Shown: piece by piece, positions 16,752 to 25,848 of the stretch
Layout of the letters: each line of letters opens with the position of its first letter
How positions within the stretch are numbered: the stretch's first letter is position 1
Source of the DNA: Runella rosea
GTDB lineage: Bacteria > Bacteroidota > Bacteroidia > Cytophagales > Spirosomataceae
Direction of reading: 5' to 3'
Length of the DNA: 64,000 bases
Assembly: GCF_003325355.1 (NCBI RefSeq)
Contig: NZ_CP030850.1
Location: forward strand, 6,709,001-6,773,000
Notes under the pieces: generated by a model
What the model was told of the DNA's origin: nothing
Seen by the model: the letters and a program-made list of their open reading frames with translations, nothing else
Databases searched by the model: none
Position numbers and translations under genes: made by a program

Positions 16752-17399
16752 TTAATTATTGCCGTAATACTTCAAATAGGCGATGAGACGGTCGTAATTG
16801 GCGCGTTCAACATCATTACCGAATTTGGAGAGATAGCTTCGGTATATTTCAATGAGTCGGTCAAATTGTGGGCTGTTGTTGAGTTTGGCAGCTACCACTC
16901 CCTTAAAACAGCGATGCACCTGATTATAGAGGTATTTAGACGATTTTTGGGGCATGAGGTTTAGGATGCGGTCAATGTCGCCCACGTGCGTAATGGAAGC
17001 AAGAAAGCCAAAGCCCGAAAGCTGCATGAACTCTTTGATAGACTCGCAAGCGTCGGTCAAATCTTCGTCATTTTGAATTTTATAACGGAAATAATTGACG
17101 TCGTTGTATTTGCCGGTGGAGATGATAATGGTATTGACGTCAGAACGAAAATCGACCAAATTGGCATTTAAAAATTGCTGTGCGATTTGTTCTACCTGAT
17201 CATTTCGGCATCCAATGTGAACTTCTATCCACGCATCATTTTCTTTTTCGTATTCAGAGACCGAAAAAATGATGTTTGTGAAGCCCGCAGGTGTATTTTT
17301 GCGGAATTGTTTTTTGTCCATCAACAGTCGAAACCCTTCTGCTTCGAAAAAATCGTACAGGGCATAATAAAGCTTGGCTTCGGTTGTTTTGAGGCTCAT
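16752..17399 (-). CDS. Hypothetical cytoplasmic protein
   Basis: 215 residues from the ATG at 17399 (MSLKTTEAKLYYALYDFFEA); the frame to 17492 would run under the divergent receptor gene. There is no signal peptide, membrane segment or known motif. The N-terminal half (about 1-120) reads as an alpha/beta domain with segments like GFTNIIFSVSEYEKENDAWI; the C-terminal 60 residues are helical. I do not recognise a family. It is divergent from the TonB receptor with 76 bp between starts. Confidence 0.8.
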   Translation of the reverse strand: MSLKTTEAKLYYALYDFFEAEGFRLLMDKKQFRKNTPAGFTNIIFSVSEYEKENDAWIEVHIGCRNDQVEQIAQQFLNANLVDFRSDVNTIIISTGKYNDVNYFRYKIQNDEDLTDACESIKEFMQLSGFGFLASITHVGDIDRILNLMPQKSSKYLYNQVHRCFKGVVAAKLNNSPQFDRLIEIYRSYLSKFGNDVERANYDRLIAYLKYYGNN

Positions 17400-17475
17400 T
17401 GTTTTTGACTTTGATTGATAACTAAATTCCTTAATACTAAGTTTACATTTGGCAATAAACAACGTAAGTATATTG

Positions 17476-19857
17476 ATGAAACATATATCCACTGCTCATT
17501 TGAATTTTTCGGTAACTGTCGGCTCCTTGCTTCTGGTGGCCGTTTTTTGCTTTTCTGGTTCACTTTTTGGACAAACAACCCTTACCCAAACCCTGCGGGG
17601 CGTGGTGCTGGACATTGACAATAATCAGCCGCTTGCGGGGGCGAGCGTTACATTAACGGGCACCGACAAAGGCACCATCACGGAGGCCGACGGCAGTTTT
17701 CGATTTACGGCGATTCCTATCGGACGGTATTCAATCCAAATAAGCAGTGTTGGGTTCGAAACGACTGTTATCCCCGAGGTTTTGTTGGAGGCTGGAAAGG
17801 AAAAAGTGCTAACCATTTCCCTCAAAGAAAGCCCTCAACAACTCGCTGAGGCGGTTGTACGTACTGCCCGTCCTGTTTCGCAAAGTAGCATACAGAGTAT
17901 TACCATCGAACAAACGTTGCGCTATGCGGCTACTTTTTTTGACCCCGCCCGCCTTGCTACGTCATTTCCGGGCGTAGTGGCGGCCAACGACCAAGCCAAT
18001 AATTTGGTCATTCGTGGCAATTCTCCGACGGGGACGCAGTGGCGATTAGAAGGCATTGAGATTGTGAACCCCAATCACCTCAGCAATGCGGGAACGTTTA
18101 GCGACCGACCGACGCAATCGGGCGGAGGAACTAATATTTTGAGTGCGCAACTCATGGAGCGCGCCGACTTTTTGACTGGGGCTTTTCCTTCTCAATACGG
18201 CAATGTCTTGGGTGGGGTGATGGACGTACATTTGCGCAAAGGCAATGACCAAAAGCACGAATTTACGGCGCAGGCAGGTTTGATAGGCATTGACTTATCG
18301 GCCGAGGGACCCATTTCCCGCAAAAATAAATCATCGTATCTGGTCAATTACCGCTATTCATTCACAGGACTATTGGCCGCGATGGGCGTCAAATTTGGTG
18401 GGGAAGATATTCGTTTTCAGGACCTTTCGTTCAATCTATCATTTCCTACCCGCAAAGCAGGCCATTTTACGGTATTTGGCATGGGAGGTGTGAGTAGTAA
18501 TGTGTTTAAGGCCGAGCGCGATACGTTGCTGTGGGAAGTTGAAAAAGACGGATTTGACATTGAATTTAAAAACCGAATGGGTGCCATTGGCTTGACGCAT
18601 CAACTGAAAGTAGGCCGAAATTCTAGCCTACGCACGGTGTTGGCGGCTTCGGCTTTGGATACGCGCCGCGAAGGCTATGTGCTTTCAAAAACCTCTTATA
18701 ATCGCTTTTTTATTCAGTTGGATGCTTTCAAAAAAACACGTTATTCGTTCTCGACGACGCTTTCGCACAAACTCAATGCGCAATGGCAATTGCAGGAAGG
18801 TTTGTACCTGACCTATCAGGAAGATTCGGTTAATATCAGCAATCGGGGGATTGCAAGAGGGGGGATGAAGGGACTGATTATTCAGCCGTACATCAACCTC
18901 ACGGGGCGAATTGCCCCGCGCCTGACCATGCAGTTGGGACTTCATTGGCTTGAGTATACGTACAATCAAACTAATTCCCTGGAGCCTCGGGCTTCCTTGC
19001 GTTATACCGCCAATAAACGCACCGCTTTTAGTTTGTCGTATGGTCTGCACAGTCAATTACAATTACCACAAACATATTTAGCCCTCAAAAATTCAGCCAC
19101 CCGCGACGAAGTATTTCCTAATGTTCGTTTAGGGTTTACCAAAGCACAACATTTTGTAGCGGGCTATGAGCAAAATCTATCGCTGCTATCTTCCTTGAAA
19201 GTAGAAGTGTATTATCAATCCTTGTACAATGTTCCAGTGGCCAAAAACCCGTCTATTGTGAGCTACCGGGTCATTCCCGCTTTCTCGACTTTGAATCTGT
19301 TGGAAGGTTTTACCGATGGAGAATTGGCTAACACAGGTACTGGCAGGAATTATGGTATCGAAGTAACGTATCAACAATTGCTACAAAATAATTTTTACGC
19401 ACTTATCACGGGTTCATTGTATAATTCGAGGTACAAAGGGCAGGACGGAGTCGACCGCAATACGCGTTTCAACGGAAATCATACGTTCAGTTTGGCGGGT
19501 GGGAAAGAGTTTCATCGTCGTCCTAATCGTACGTTTGGCGTTAATTTGCGGGTTTTGTGGCTAGGGGGCTACCGCGATTCTCCGATTGATTTGGAGGCAT
19601 CTAAAAGCGCGGCCCAAACGGTGTACAAAGCCACGGAATTGTATACGATTAAGCTAAAGGATTATTTTAGGCCCGACCTGCGCATTTTCTGGAAACGCAA
19701 CAAACCTAACTACACACGGACGTGGTCTATTGATATTCAGAACGTAACGAGTACTAAAAATGAAGCCTTCAGTTACTACGATATTCTTCAGCGTAAAGTT
19801 GTTCAGCAGTACCAGCTGGGGATTTTGCCCGTGGTTAATTATCGGGTGGAATTCTGA
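17476..19857 (+). CDS. TonB-dependent outer membrane receptor with CarboxypepD_reg-like domain
   Basis: 793 residues from ATG 17476. A signal peptide ends SGSLFG, with Gln next. Residues about 35-120 are a carboxypeptidase-regulatory-like beta sandwich (RGVVLDIDNNQPLAGASVTL, EADGSFRF), followed by a plug domain (VVRTARPVS to NVLGGVMDVHLRKG) and a beta barrel to a C-terminal aromatic residue (NYRVEF). Such receptors take up ligands across the outer membrane using TonB. No SusD partner follows, so a role in glycan uptake is not supported; the ligand is unknown. The gene is followed by two hairpins. Confidence 0.92.
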   Translation: MKHISTAHLNFSVTVGSLLLVAVFCFSGSLFGQTTLTQTLRGVVLDIDNNQPLAGASVTLTGTDKGTITEADGSFRFTAIPIGRYSIQISSVGFETTVIPEVLLEAGKEKVLTISLKESPQQLAEAVVRTARPVSQSSIQSITIEQTLRYAATFFDPARLATSFPGVVAANDQANNLVIRGNSPTGTQWRLEGIEIVNPNHLSNAGTFSDRPTQSGGGTNILSAQLMERADFLTGAFPSQYGNVLGGVMDVHLRKGNDQKHEFTAQAGLIGIDLSAEGPISRKNKSSYLVNYRYSFTGLLAAMGVKFGGEDIRFQDLSFNLSFPTRKAGHFTVFGMGGVSSNVFKAERDTLLWEVEKDGFDIEFKNRMGAIGLTHQLKVGRNSSLRTVLAASALDTRREGYVLSKTSYNRFFIQLDAFKKTRYSFSTTLSHKLNAQWQLQEGLYLTYQEDSVNISNRGIARGGMKGLIIQPYINLTGRIAPRLTMQLGLHWLEYTYNQTNSLEPRASLRYTANKRTAFSLSYGLHSQLQLPQTYLALKNSATRDEVFPNVRLGFTKAQHFVAGYEQNLSLLSSLKVEVYYQSLYNVPVAKNPSIVSYRVIPAFSTLNLLEGFTDGELANTGTGRNYGIEVTYQQLLQNNFYALITGSLYNSRYKGQDGVDRNTRFNGNHTFSLAGGKEFHRRPNRTFGVNLRVLWLGGYRDSPIDLEASKSAAQTVYKATELYTIKLKDYFRPDLRIFWKRNKPNYTRTWSIDIQNVTSTKNEAFSYYDILQRKVVQQYQLGILPVVNYRVEF

Positions 19858-19873
19858 GGTATTAGAATAAAAC

Positions 19874-19893
19874 GGCGGTTTTGAGAAACCGCC
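19874..19893. repeat. Hairpin with TGAG loop
   Basis: Arms GGCGGTTT and AAACCGCC with loop TGAG. Same core (GGTTT-TGAG-AAACC) as the next hairpin 11 bp further on. It may work as part of the transcription end between the convergent receptor and porX genes. Confidence 0.65.
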
Positions 19894-19904
19894 TGCACGA
19901 TGAT

Positions 19905-19938
19905 GCGTTGGGTAGGTTTTGAGAAACCTACCCAACGC
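19905..19938. repeat. 15-bp hairpin with TGAG loop
   Basis: Arms GCGTTGGGTAGGTTT and AAACCTACCCAACGC are perfect complements around TGAG. The shared core with the hairpin before it, and the partial likeness to 1264-1296, suggest a mobile or REP-like palindromic family rather than plain terminators. Confidence 0.7.
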
Positions 19939-19960
19939 GGTTTAAAGCGTTGTACTACCT

Positions 19961-21523
19961 TTATTTAGGTTTCAGGAACACAAACGGTATAATCATTTCT
20001 TCAATCGAGACCCCGCCGTGCTGGAAGGTATCGCGGTACATATTGACGTACTGATTGAAGTTGTTGGGATACGCAAAAAAGTAATCGCCCAGGGTGAAAA
20101 CATAGGCCGTCGAAACATTGAGTTTAGGCAAAAACAAGCGCTCAGGGCGGCGGCACACGTAAATGTGATTGTTGTCGTCGAAGCCGAGGTTTTTTCCCTG
20201 TTTGTAACGTAAGTTGGTATTGGTTTCGCGGTAGCCTACAATTTTGACGGGTTTTTTCACCCGCGTCATGCCGTGGTCGGTAGTGATGATAATGCGCCCT
20301 TTTTTCTCCGCAATTCTTTGCAGAAAGTCCATGATGGGAGAGTGCTGAAACCAAGACTTGGTGATGGAACGATACGCGGCCTCATCAGGAGCTAACTCCT
20401 TGATCATCATCATGTCGGTGCGGGCGTGTGAGAGCATATCCACGAAGTTAAACACGACCACGTTTAGGTGGTTTTTCCACAGGTTGGGAAGGTTGTCGAT
20501 GAGCGTCTTCCCTTGATTTTGATTAATGATTTTGTTGTACGAAAACTTCACTTGCATCCGGTTACGCTCAAACTGTTTGCGCAACAAATCTTCTTCATGC
20601 TTATTGAGCCCTTCTTCGCCGTCGGGAGTATTTTCGTCGTTTACCCACCAATTAGGGTATTGTTTCTCGATTTCGCTGGGCATAATTCCCGCAAAAATCG
20701 AGTTACGCGCAAAACCTGTGGTGGTAGGCAGAATAGAATAATACGAAGATTCTTCTTCGACTGTAAAAAACTCAGTCAACAGCGGCTCTACGACTTTCCA
20801 CTGGTCGTAACGTAGATTATCAATCAGAATAAAAAATAAAGGCTCCGTCTGTTTCATCAACGGAAACACTTTGCGTTTCATCAACTGATGCGACAAAATC
20901 GGCTTGTCGGCGTTGGGATCATTGAGCCAGTCTTCATAATTGTCGAGGACAAACTTGCAAAAATTGTTGTTGGCCTCTTCTTTCTGGGTCGATAGAATCT
21001 CCTCCATGCTTTTGTCTTGCGTGTTTTCGAGTTCTAATTCCCAGTAAATCAGTTTTTTGTATAATTCAACCCACTCAGCATGACCGATGCGGTCTTGGTA
21101 TTGCATGGCCAATTGCCGAAACTCCTGCATGTAACTGATGTTGGTTTTTTCGCTAACCAACCGCTTGTTATCCAGAATTTTTTTGACCGAAAGCAGGATT
21201 TGATTGGGATTGAGCGGCTTAATGAGATAATCGGCAATGCGGGAGCCGATGGCTTCTTCCATAATACGCTCCTCCTCGCTTTTGGTAATCATGACCACGG
21301 GAAGGTTGGGGCGTAATTGTTTTATCTGCGCTAGGGTTTCGAGGCCTGAGAGTCCAGGCATATTTTCGTCCAGAAAAACAACGTCGAATCGTTCGTGTTC
21401 TACTTTATCGAGGGCATCAGAACCACTATTGACGGGGGTGATGGTGTAGCCTTTGCCGGTTAGAAATAAAATATGTGGTTTTAATAAATCTATTTCATCA
21501 TCTGCCCAAAGAATATTAGCCAT
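19961..21523 (-). CDS. porX: PorX-type response regulator with PglZ phosphatase-like domain
   Basis: 520 residues. A receiver domain (1-120) has phospho-acceptor Asp52 in VVFLDENMPG and Lys in YLIKPLNPNQ. A helical linker follows (about 125-205), then an alkaline-phosphatase-superfamily PglZ domain with LFFILIDNLRYDQW, the TTGFAR segment and the metal site RIIITTDHGMTRV. PorX works with the PorY kinase and the sigma factor SigP to control type IX secretion genes in Porphyromonas, and is present in many Bacteroidetes. porY is not beside it, as is usual. The presence of T9SS cargo at 26-32 kb fits. Confidence 0.93.
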   Translation of the reverse strand: MANILWADDEIDLLKPHILFLTGKGYTITPVNSGSDALDKVEHERFDVVFLDENMPGLSGLETLAQIKQLRPNLPVVMITKSEEERIMEEAIGSRIADYLIKPLNPNQILLSVKKILDNKRLVSEKTNISYMQEFRQLAMQYQDRIGHAEWVELYKKLIYWELELENTQDKSMEEILSTQKEEANNNFCKFVLDNYEDWLNDPNADKPILSHQLMKRKVFPLMKQTEPLFFILIDNLRYDQWKVVEPLLTEFFTVEEESSYYSILPTTTGFARNSIFAGIMPSEIEKQYPNWWVNDENTPDGEEGLNKHEEDLLRKQFERNRMQVKFSYNKIINQNQGKTLIDNLPNLWKNHLNVVVFNFVDMLSHARTDMMMIKELAPDEAAYRSITKSWFQHSPIMDFLQRIAEKKGRIIITTDHGMTRVKKPVKIVGYRETNTNLRYKQGKNLGFDDNNHIYVCRRPERLFLPKLNVSTAYVFTLGDYFFAYPNNFNQYVNMYRDTFQHGGVSIEEMIIPFVFLKPK

Positions 21524-21637
21524 AAGATAGTTGATAAGATGTTTTGATTGAAAAATAAGAAGGAGCCTGTACGGTAAAAATCAAAGCCCAAAATGTACCT
21601 CTCCTAACGCCTTTCGGCTCGAATAATTGTTTGTAGG

Positions 21638-21651
21638 GTGACATAAATCAT
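21638..21651. promoter_or_regulatory. FNR-like half-palindrome before universal stress protein
   Basis: GTGAC-ATAA-ATCAT fits TGA(C/T)-N4-(A/G)TCA and lies 82 bp before the ATG at 21734. It is weaker than the cco sites. Universal stress genes are well-known targets of FNR/Anr regulators in other bacteria. Confidence 0.4.
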
Positions 21652-21733
21652 CAAACATAACTGCCAATAATCATATTTTAAAATAGCTAATGAACGGAAA
21701 TTGCGGAAGATAACCAACAAATCCATTCATCCA

Positions 21734-22546
21734 ATGAAAACGATTCTTGTACCTACCGATTTAAGTGATGTTTCTGAATATGCCCTAGACGTGGCCGTTG
21801 AGATTGCCAAAAAGCACAATTCAACCATCGTGTTGCTCAAACGATTGATTTTTCCGACGGTAGAATATACCATGATTGATAATGATTTTTATGACGGTAA
21901 GGAAGATTATTACCGTTTTCTAACCCAAGAATCAAAAGACCGGCTCAAAGACATGATTGATAGACCCGCCTACGAAGGTGTTAGTTTTAAACTGAAAGTA
22001 GTAAGGGAAAACGAAACGCTTGCCGAGGCCGTTTTGCACCAAAATGCAAATTTAGTAGTGATGGGTTCTACGGGGGCAAGTGGCTGGAAAGAATGGACGA
22101 AAGGGTCTAATGCAGAGCACGTTGTGCGAACCGCAACCTGTCCTGTGTTGGTCGTAAAATCACCCGTGAGTGAGTTTAATAATGTAGTATTTGCCGTAGA
22201 TTTTGAAAATGAGCAGTTTGTGAAAACCTCCACCGCTTTGTTGGATAAATCAAACATCAATCCTCATTTTGTGTATGTCGACAACGGTACCAAAATTTTC
22301 GATGAAGCAGCATTGCGCGAAAAAGTTGGAAAATGGGCGCTTGAACTGGGTTACAATACCTATCAATTTGAGATTGTCGAAGCGAGTACCATCGAAAAAG
22401 GAATCTTAAATTATGCCAGAAAAGTGGAGGCTGACATTATCGTGATGTATACCCACGGGCGCACGGGAATCCAACATTTTATTTACGGCAGTGTGGCCGA
22501 AGATGTGGTCAATCACGCCGAAATGGCCGTGATGGTGAGTCATTAA
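21734..22546 (+). CDS. Tandem-domain universal stress protein
   Basis: 270 residues from ATG 21734 (MKTILVPTDLSDVSEYALDV). Two Usp domains: residues 1-145 with GSTGASGWKEW...GSNAEHVV and 148-270 with THGRTGIQHFIYGSVAEDVV, both keeping the G-x2-G-x9-G(S/T) nucleotide-binding pattern. Such proteins help survival in stress, including oxygen limitation. An FNR-like palindrome is seen upstream and a strong terminator downstream, so it is a single-gene unit. Confidence 0.9.
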   Translation: MKTILVPTDLSDVSEYALDVAVEIAKKHNSTIVLLKRLIFPTVEYTMIDNDFYDGKEDYYRFLTQESKDRLKDMIDRPAYEGVSFKLKVVRENETLAEAVLHQNANLVVMGSTGASGWKEWTKGSNAEHVVRTATCPVLVVKSPVSEFNNVVFAVDFENEQFVKTSTALLDKSNINPHFVYVDNGTKIFDEAALREKVGKWALELGYNTYQFEIVEASTIEKGILNYARKVEADIIVMYTHGRTGIQHFIYGSVAEDVVNHAEMAVMVSH

Positions 22547-22575
22547 CGAAGAAATTTTATTTTCGGAGCTTTTAA

Positions 22576-22604
22576 AAGAATGGTTGGCATTCCCAACCAT
22601 TCTT
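22576..22604 (+). terminator. Rho-independent terminator of the universal stress gene
   Basis: Perfect 12-bp stem AAGAATGGTTGG / CCAACCATTCTT with a 5-nt loop CATTC, followed by a T run. Confidence 0.88.
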
Positions 22605-22614
22605 TTTTTATGCG

Positions 22615-22622
22615 TAGTTTTG
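22615..22622 (+). promoter_or_regulatory. Putative -7 box of pyrE
   Basis: TAGTTTTG matches TAnnTTTG and ends 28 bp before the pyrE ATG. No good -33 TTG is seen at 19-21 bp. Confidence 0.4.
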
Positions 22623-22650
22623 CAGGATTAAAATCATCTTTACACCGTTC

Positions 22651-23307
22651 ATGCAAACCACTGTAGCAGTGAATCGACCAGAAGTAGCCCGCCAAGTTGC
22701 GGCGTACTTATTAAACATTGAAGCGATTCAACTTCGCCCCGATCAGCCCTTCAAATGGAGTTCAGGCTGGAATTCACCCATTTATTGTGACAATCGTCTG
22801 GCGCTTTCGTTTCCTGAAGTGCGGACTTTCATCAAAAACGCATTGGCAGGAGCCATCAAAAGTCATTTTCCGGCCGTGGAGCTGATTGCTGGAGTAGCTA
22901 CTGCGGGTATTGCGCAGGGTGCTTTGGTGGCCGATGTGTTGCATTTGCCCTACGCCTACGTGCGTCCCGAACCCAAAAAACACGGGATGGGCAACCAAAT
23001 CGAAGGTCGGGTTTTGGCTGGCCAAAAAGTAGTAGTACTCGAAGACCTCATTTCTACAGGCGGAAGCTCGCTCAAAGTAGTAGATGTACTGCGCGAGGCT
23101 GGTGTGGAGGTTTTGGGAATGATTTCAATTTTTACGTATGGCTTTTCCATTGCTGATGAAAATTTTAAGCAAAAAGGTGTCGAATTGGTGTCATTGAGTA
23201 ACTATGATTGCCTACTCACGGAAGCACTCAAATTGGACTATATCGAGTCAAGCCAATTGGAAACACTATCTAAATGGCGGGAAGATCCCGGAAGCTGGGG
23301 TGCGTAA
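22651..23307 (+). CDS. pyrE: Orotate phosphoribosyltransferase
   Basis: 218 residues, full length. The PRPP-binding motif reads VVVLEDLISTGGSS, and the flexible loop is in YVRPEPKKHGMGNQIEG; the N-terminal FKWSSGWNSPIYCDNR is typical of PyrE. It joins orotate and PRPP to form OMP in pyrimidine synthesis. Ten bases separate its stop from the next gene, so the two are probably cotranscribed. Confidence 0.96.
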   Translation: MQTTVAVNRPEVARQVAAYLLNIEAIQLRPDQPFKWSSGWNSPIYCDNRLALSFPEVRTFIKNALAGAIKSHFPAVELIAGVATAGIAQGALVADVLHLPYAYVRPEPKKHGMGNQIEGRVLAGQKVVVLEDLISTGGSSLKVVDVLREAGVEVLGMISIFTYGFSIADENFKQKGVELVSLSNYDCLLTEALKLDYIESSQLETLSKWREDPGSWGA

Positions 23308-23317
23308 ATCACTATAA

Positions 23318-24070
23318 ATGATGCAATTATTTCACTCTCCCACCATTTTTCAACGTTTTCCCAATCTTATTGCAGCAGAGAGTAGGCGCAACGGTGGGGT
23401 AAGCGCGTCTCCTTTTTCGTCGCTCAACTTGGGCATCAATACCAAAGATGCACCCGAGAATGTGCTAGAAAACCGACGCCTTTTTTTTGAAAAGTTGGAA
23501 ATTTCGGAAGCCAGACTTGCCTCTTCTTATCAAGTACACGGAGATAGCATCCAAATAGTAACCGAACCTGGGCGAACCGAAGGCTTTGATGCGCTCGTCA
23601 CGGATGTGCCAGAGGTTGTGCTTGGGGTCACCGTCGCCGATTGTACGCCCGTGCTGATTTATGACGCCCATCGTCGGGTCGTTGGGGCGGTCCATGCTGG
23701 ATGGCGCGGCACCGTTTCTCAACTAGTGTACAAAACCCTCGAAACCATGCACGCCGAATACGGTACTGCTCCTGGGGATTGCTTTGCTTACGTGGGTACG
23801 TGCATTGATGAAAATGCGTTTGAAGTGGGGGAAGAAGTAGCGGAGCAGTTTTCTGATAAATTTAAACGGTTTGACACCGTAAGTGGGAAGTTTTTGGTGG
23901 ATTTAAAACGCGCCAATGCCGCGCAGTTAGAAAATTTTGGAATTCCTTCGGAGCGAATTGAAATATCACCGTATTCAACCATTACCCACAATGACGATTA
24001 TTTCTCCTATCGTTTGGAAAAAGGCCAAACGGGGCGGATGTTGGCCGTTATTGGAATGAAAAATGCGTAA
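23318..24070 (+). CDS. pgeF: PgeF/YfiH family protein (laccase-domain, purine nucleoside or peptidoglycan-editing enzyme)
   Basis: 250 residues. The conserved metal-binding residues are seen in QVHGDSI, VTVADCTPVLIYD and VHAGWRGTVSQ. The family is known as YlmD/LACC1-like purine nucleoside phosphorylase/adenosine deaminase and as PgeF, which removes wrongly placed L-Ser from peptidoglycan precursors; sequence alone does not decide between these. It follows pyrE by 10 bp. Confidence 0.9.
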   Translation: MMQLFHSPTIFQRFPNLIAAESRRNGGVSASPFSSLNLGINTKDAPENVLENRRLFFEKLEISEARLASSYQVHGDSIQIVTEPGRTEGFDALVTDVPEVVLGVTVADCTPVLIYDAHRRVVGAVHAGWRGTVSQLVYKTLETMHAEYGTAPGDCFAYVGTCIDENAFEVGEEVAEQFSDKFKRFDTVSGKFLVDLKRANAAQLENFGIPSERIEISPYSTITHNDDYFSYRLEKGQTGRMLAVIGMKNA

Positions 24071-24125
24071 AAATAGGGTAGACGTTATTGAAAATAAATA
24101 ACCTCGCTCGGGCTAACATGATACA

Positions 24126-25043
24126 ATGCAACAATCTTCTTCTGTAAAACTTTGGGCCAACCTGGTCATCGTGTATGTCGTATGGGGCTCTACTTTTTTG
24201 GGAGTTCGATACGCTATTGAAGTGCTACCGCCGTTGCTGACCAATGCCATTCGATTTTTGGTAGGGGGTGTCATTTTCTTTTTGTTTACGCTGCTACGTG
24301 GGTATTCTGTTCCGAGCGTAAAGCAATGGCTGTCAGCGGCTTGGATTGGAATGCTTTTGAGCGGTGTCGGAAACTGCGCCGTTGCCTATGCCATAGGATT
24401 TATGCCAACGGGTTTGGTGGCGCTGCTTGTAGCTACGCTTCCAGGCTGGATGGTGGGTTTGGATTATTACTTCTTTGGAAAACAAAAACCTTCTTGGCTG
24501 ACGGTGGTCGGCTTAGGGGTTGGTCTGATTGGAATGTATATTTTACTGAATCCAGGAGAGAATCTATCCCAACGTGAAATTCCCTTATTTCCTGCTTTTT
24601 TGGTTTTTATTGGGTCAATTACTTGGGCGTGGGGGTCGTTACAATCTCCGTATTTGGATATGCCTCCCCAAATGCAGACCACCGCGATTCAGATGTTGGG
24701 AGGGGGGATTTTCTCCTTGATTATGAGCTTGTTTTTGGAGCCAAACGGCTTTAAAGCTTTTGATAACATGACCCACCAAACCTACATGGCGTTGCTCTAT
24801 CTGATAGTGATGGGTTCTTTTGTTGGGTATTCGGCGTACGTTTGGTTGTTGCACCATGCGGCCCCTTCTTTGACCGCCACCTACGCCTACGTCAACCCAG
24901 TGGTGGCCATGGTTTTAGGGTGGCTAGTGGTGAACGAAAAATTAAGCACCCGCTCGCTGGTCGCTTCTGCGGTAGTTTTGACAGGCGTTGTTTTGATAAC
25001 GTTTGGGCGAAGAGCATCTGCCAAAGCTGGTAATTTGCGTTAG
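24126..25043 (+). CDS. EamA-family (DMT superfamily) transporter
   Basis: 305 residues with ten membrane helices in two EamA repeats: residues about 12-140 (VYVVWGSTFLGVRYAIE...RFLVGGVIFF) and 155-295 (WAWGSLQSP...TATYAYVNPVVAMVLGWLVV). The YxxPVxA-like ending NPVVAMVLGW is typical. Members export amino acids or metabolites; the substrate cannot be told. It stands 55 bp after pgeF. Confidence 0.9.
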   Translation: MQQSSSVKLWANLVIVYVVWGSTFLGVRYAIEVLPPLLTNAIRFLVGGVIFFLFTLLRGYSVPSVKQWLSAAWIGMLLSGVGNCAVAYAIGFMPTGLVALLVATLPGWMVGLDYYFFGKQKPSWLTVVGLGVGLIGMYILLNPGENLSQREIPLFPAFLVFIGSITWAWGSLQSPYLDMPPQMQTTAIQMLGGGIFSLIMSLFLEPNGFKAFDNMTHQTYMALLYLIVMGSFVGYSAYVWLLHHAAPSLTATYAYVNPVVAMVLGWLVVNEKLSTRSLVASAVVLTGVVLITFGRRASAKAGNLR

Positions 25044-25085
25044 TTCATTTCTCTGACCATTTTCTAACAAAACACATACGTTCCC

Positions 25086-25697
25086 ATGACCCGAAATGTA
25101 GCCATTTTCTTATTCGATGAGGTAGAAGTGCTCGATTTTGCGGGCCCTTATGAGGTTTTCAGCGTAACTGGATTGCGGACGTTTACGGAGAAACCCTTTC
25201 ATGTCTACACAGTTGCGGAGAAATCCCCCGTGGTAGCCCGCAACGGACTGACCGTTATTCCCGATTATTTGTTGGATACATGTCCCACGCCTGACTTGAT
25301 TCTTATTCCGGGTGGAGGCGGTTTTTCTCCCGAAGGAGTTGCTTTTGGAAGTCGCCGCGAAATGGACAATGATGTGGTGTTGGAGTGGGTAAAAAAGCAT
25401 GCTGCTCACGTTGAATTGGTTCTTTCGGTATGCACTGGGGCCTTGATTTTGGGCAATGCGGGGCTGTTGGAAGGACTGAAAGCCACCACGCATTTCAAAG
25501 CCTTAGAGGCCTTACGGGCCATTTCACCTGCTATTGAGGTACTGGAAGGAGTTCGGTACGTTGACAATGGCCACGTCATCCTCTCTGCGGGCGTATCGGC
25601 AGGAATAGACATGTCGTATTATGTAGTCAGTAAATTGTTGGGCAAAGAAGTAGCCGACGAAGCAGCGCGTTATGCACAATATGATTACTGGCAATAA
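25086..25697 (+). CDS. DJ-1/PfpI family protein
   Basis: 203 residues. The nucleophile elbow LVLSVCTGALILGNAGLLEG gives the conserved Cys, and ATTHFKA a nearby His; the N-terminal VAIFLFDEVEVLDFAGPYEV resembles the amidase-like domain of GATase1-type AraC regulators and isonitrile hydratases (InhA-like). The HTH of AraC regulators is absent, so it is a lone domain. The enzyme activity is not settled. Confidence 0.88.
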   Translation: MTRNVAIFLFDEVEVLDFAGPYEVFSVTGLRTFTEKPFHVYTVAEKSPVVARNGLTVIPDYLLDTCPTPDLILIPGGGGFSPEGVAFGSRREMDNDVVLEWVKKHAAHVELVLSVCTGALILGNAGLLEGLKATTHFKALEALRAISPAIEVLEGVRYVDNGHVILSAGVSAGIDMSYYVVSKLLGKEVADEAARYAQYDYWQ

Positions 25698-25848
25698 TCG
25701 AGCACAAAGCGCTCGCTAAATGCCTTGCCAGAGCCTCTCAATGAGGAAAATAACCGTTTTTGGGGGATTTTATTTGCTAATATTTGACTAATTTTATACT
25801 TTGTTTCGTTGTATTAATACTGAAAACCATTCTACAAACTTTAGTGAT

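Noticed and set aside
17476-19857. SusC-type glycan uptake locus
   Set aside because: No SusD gene or glycoside hydrolase is beside the receptor.
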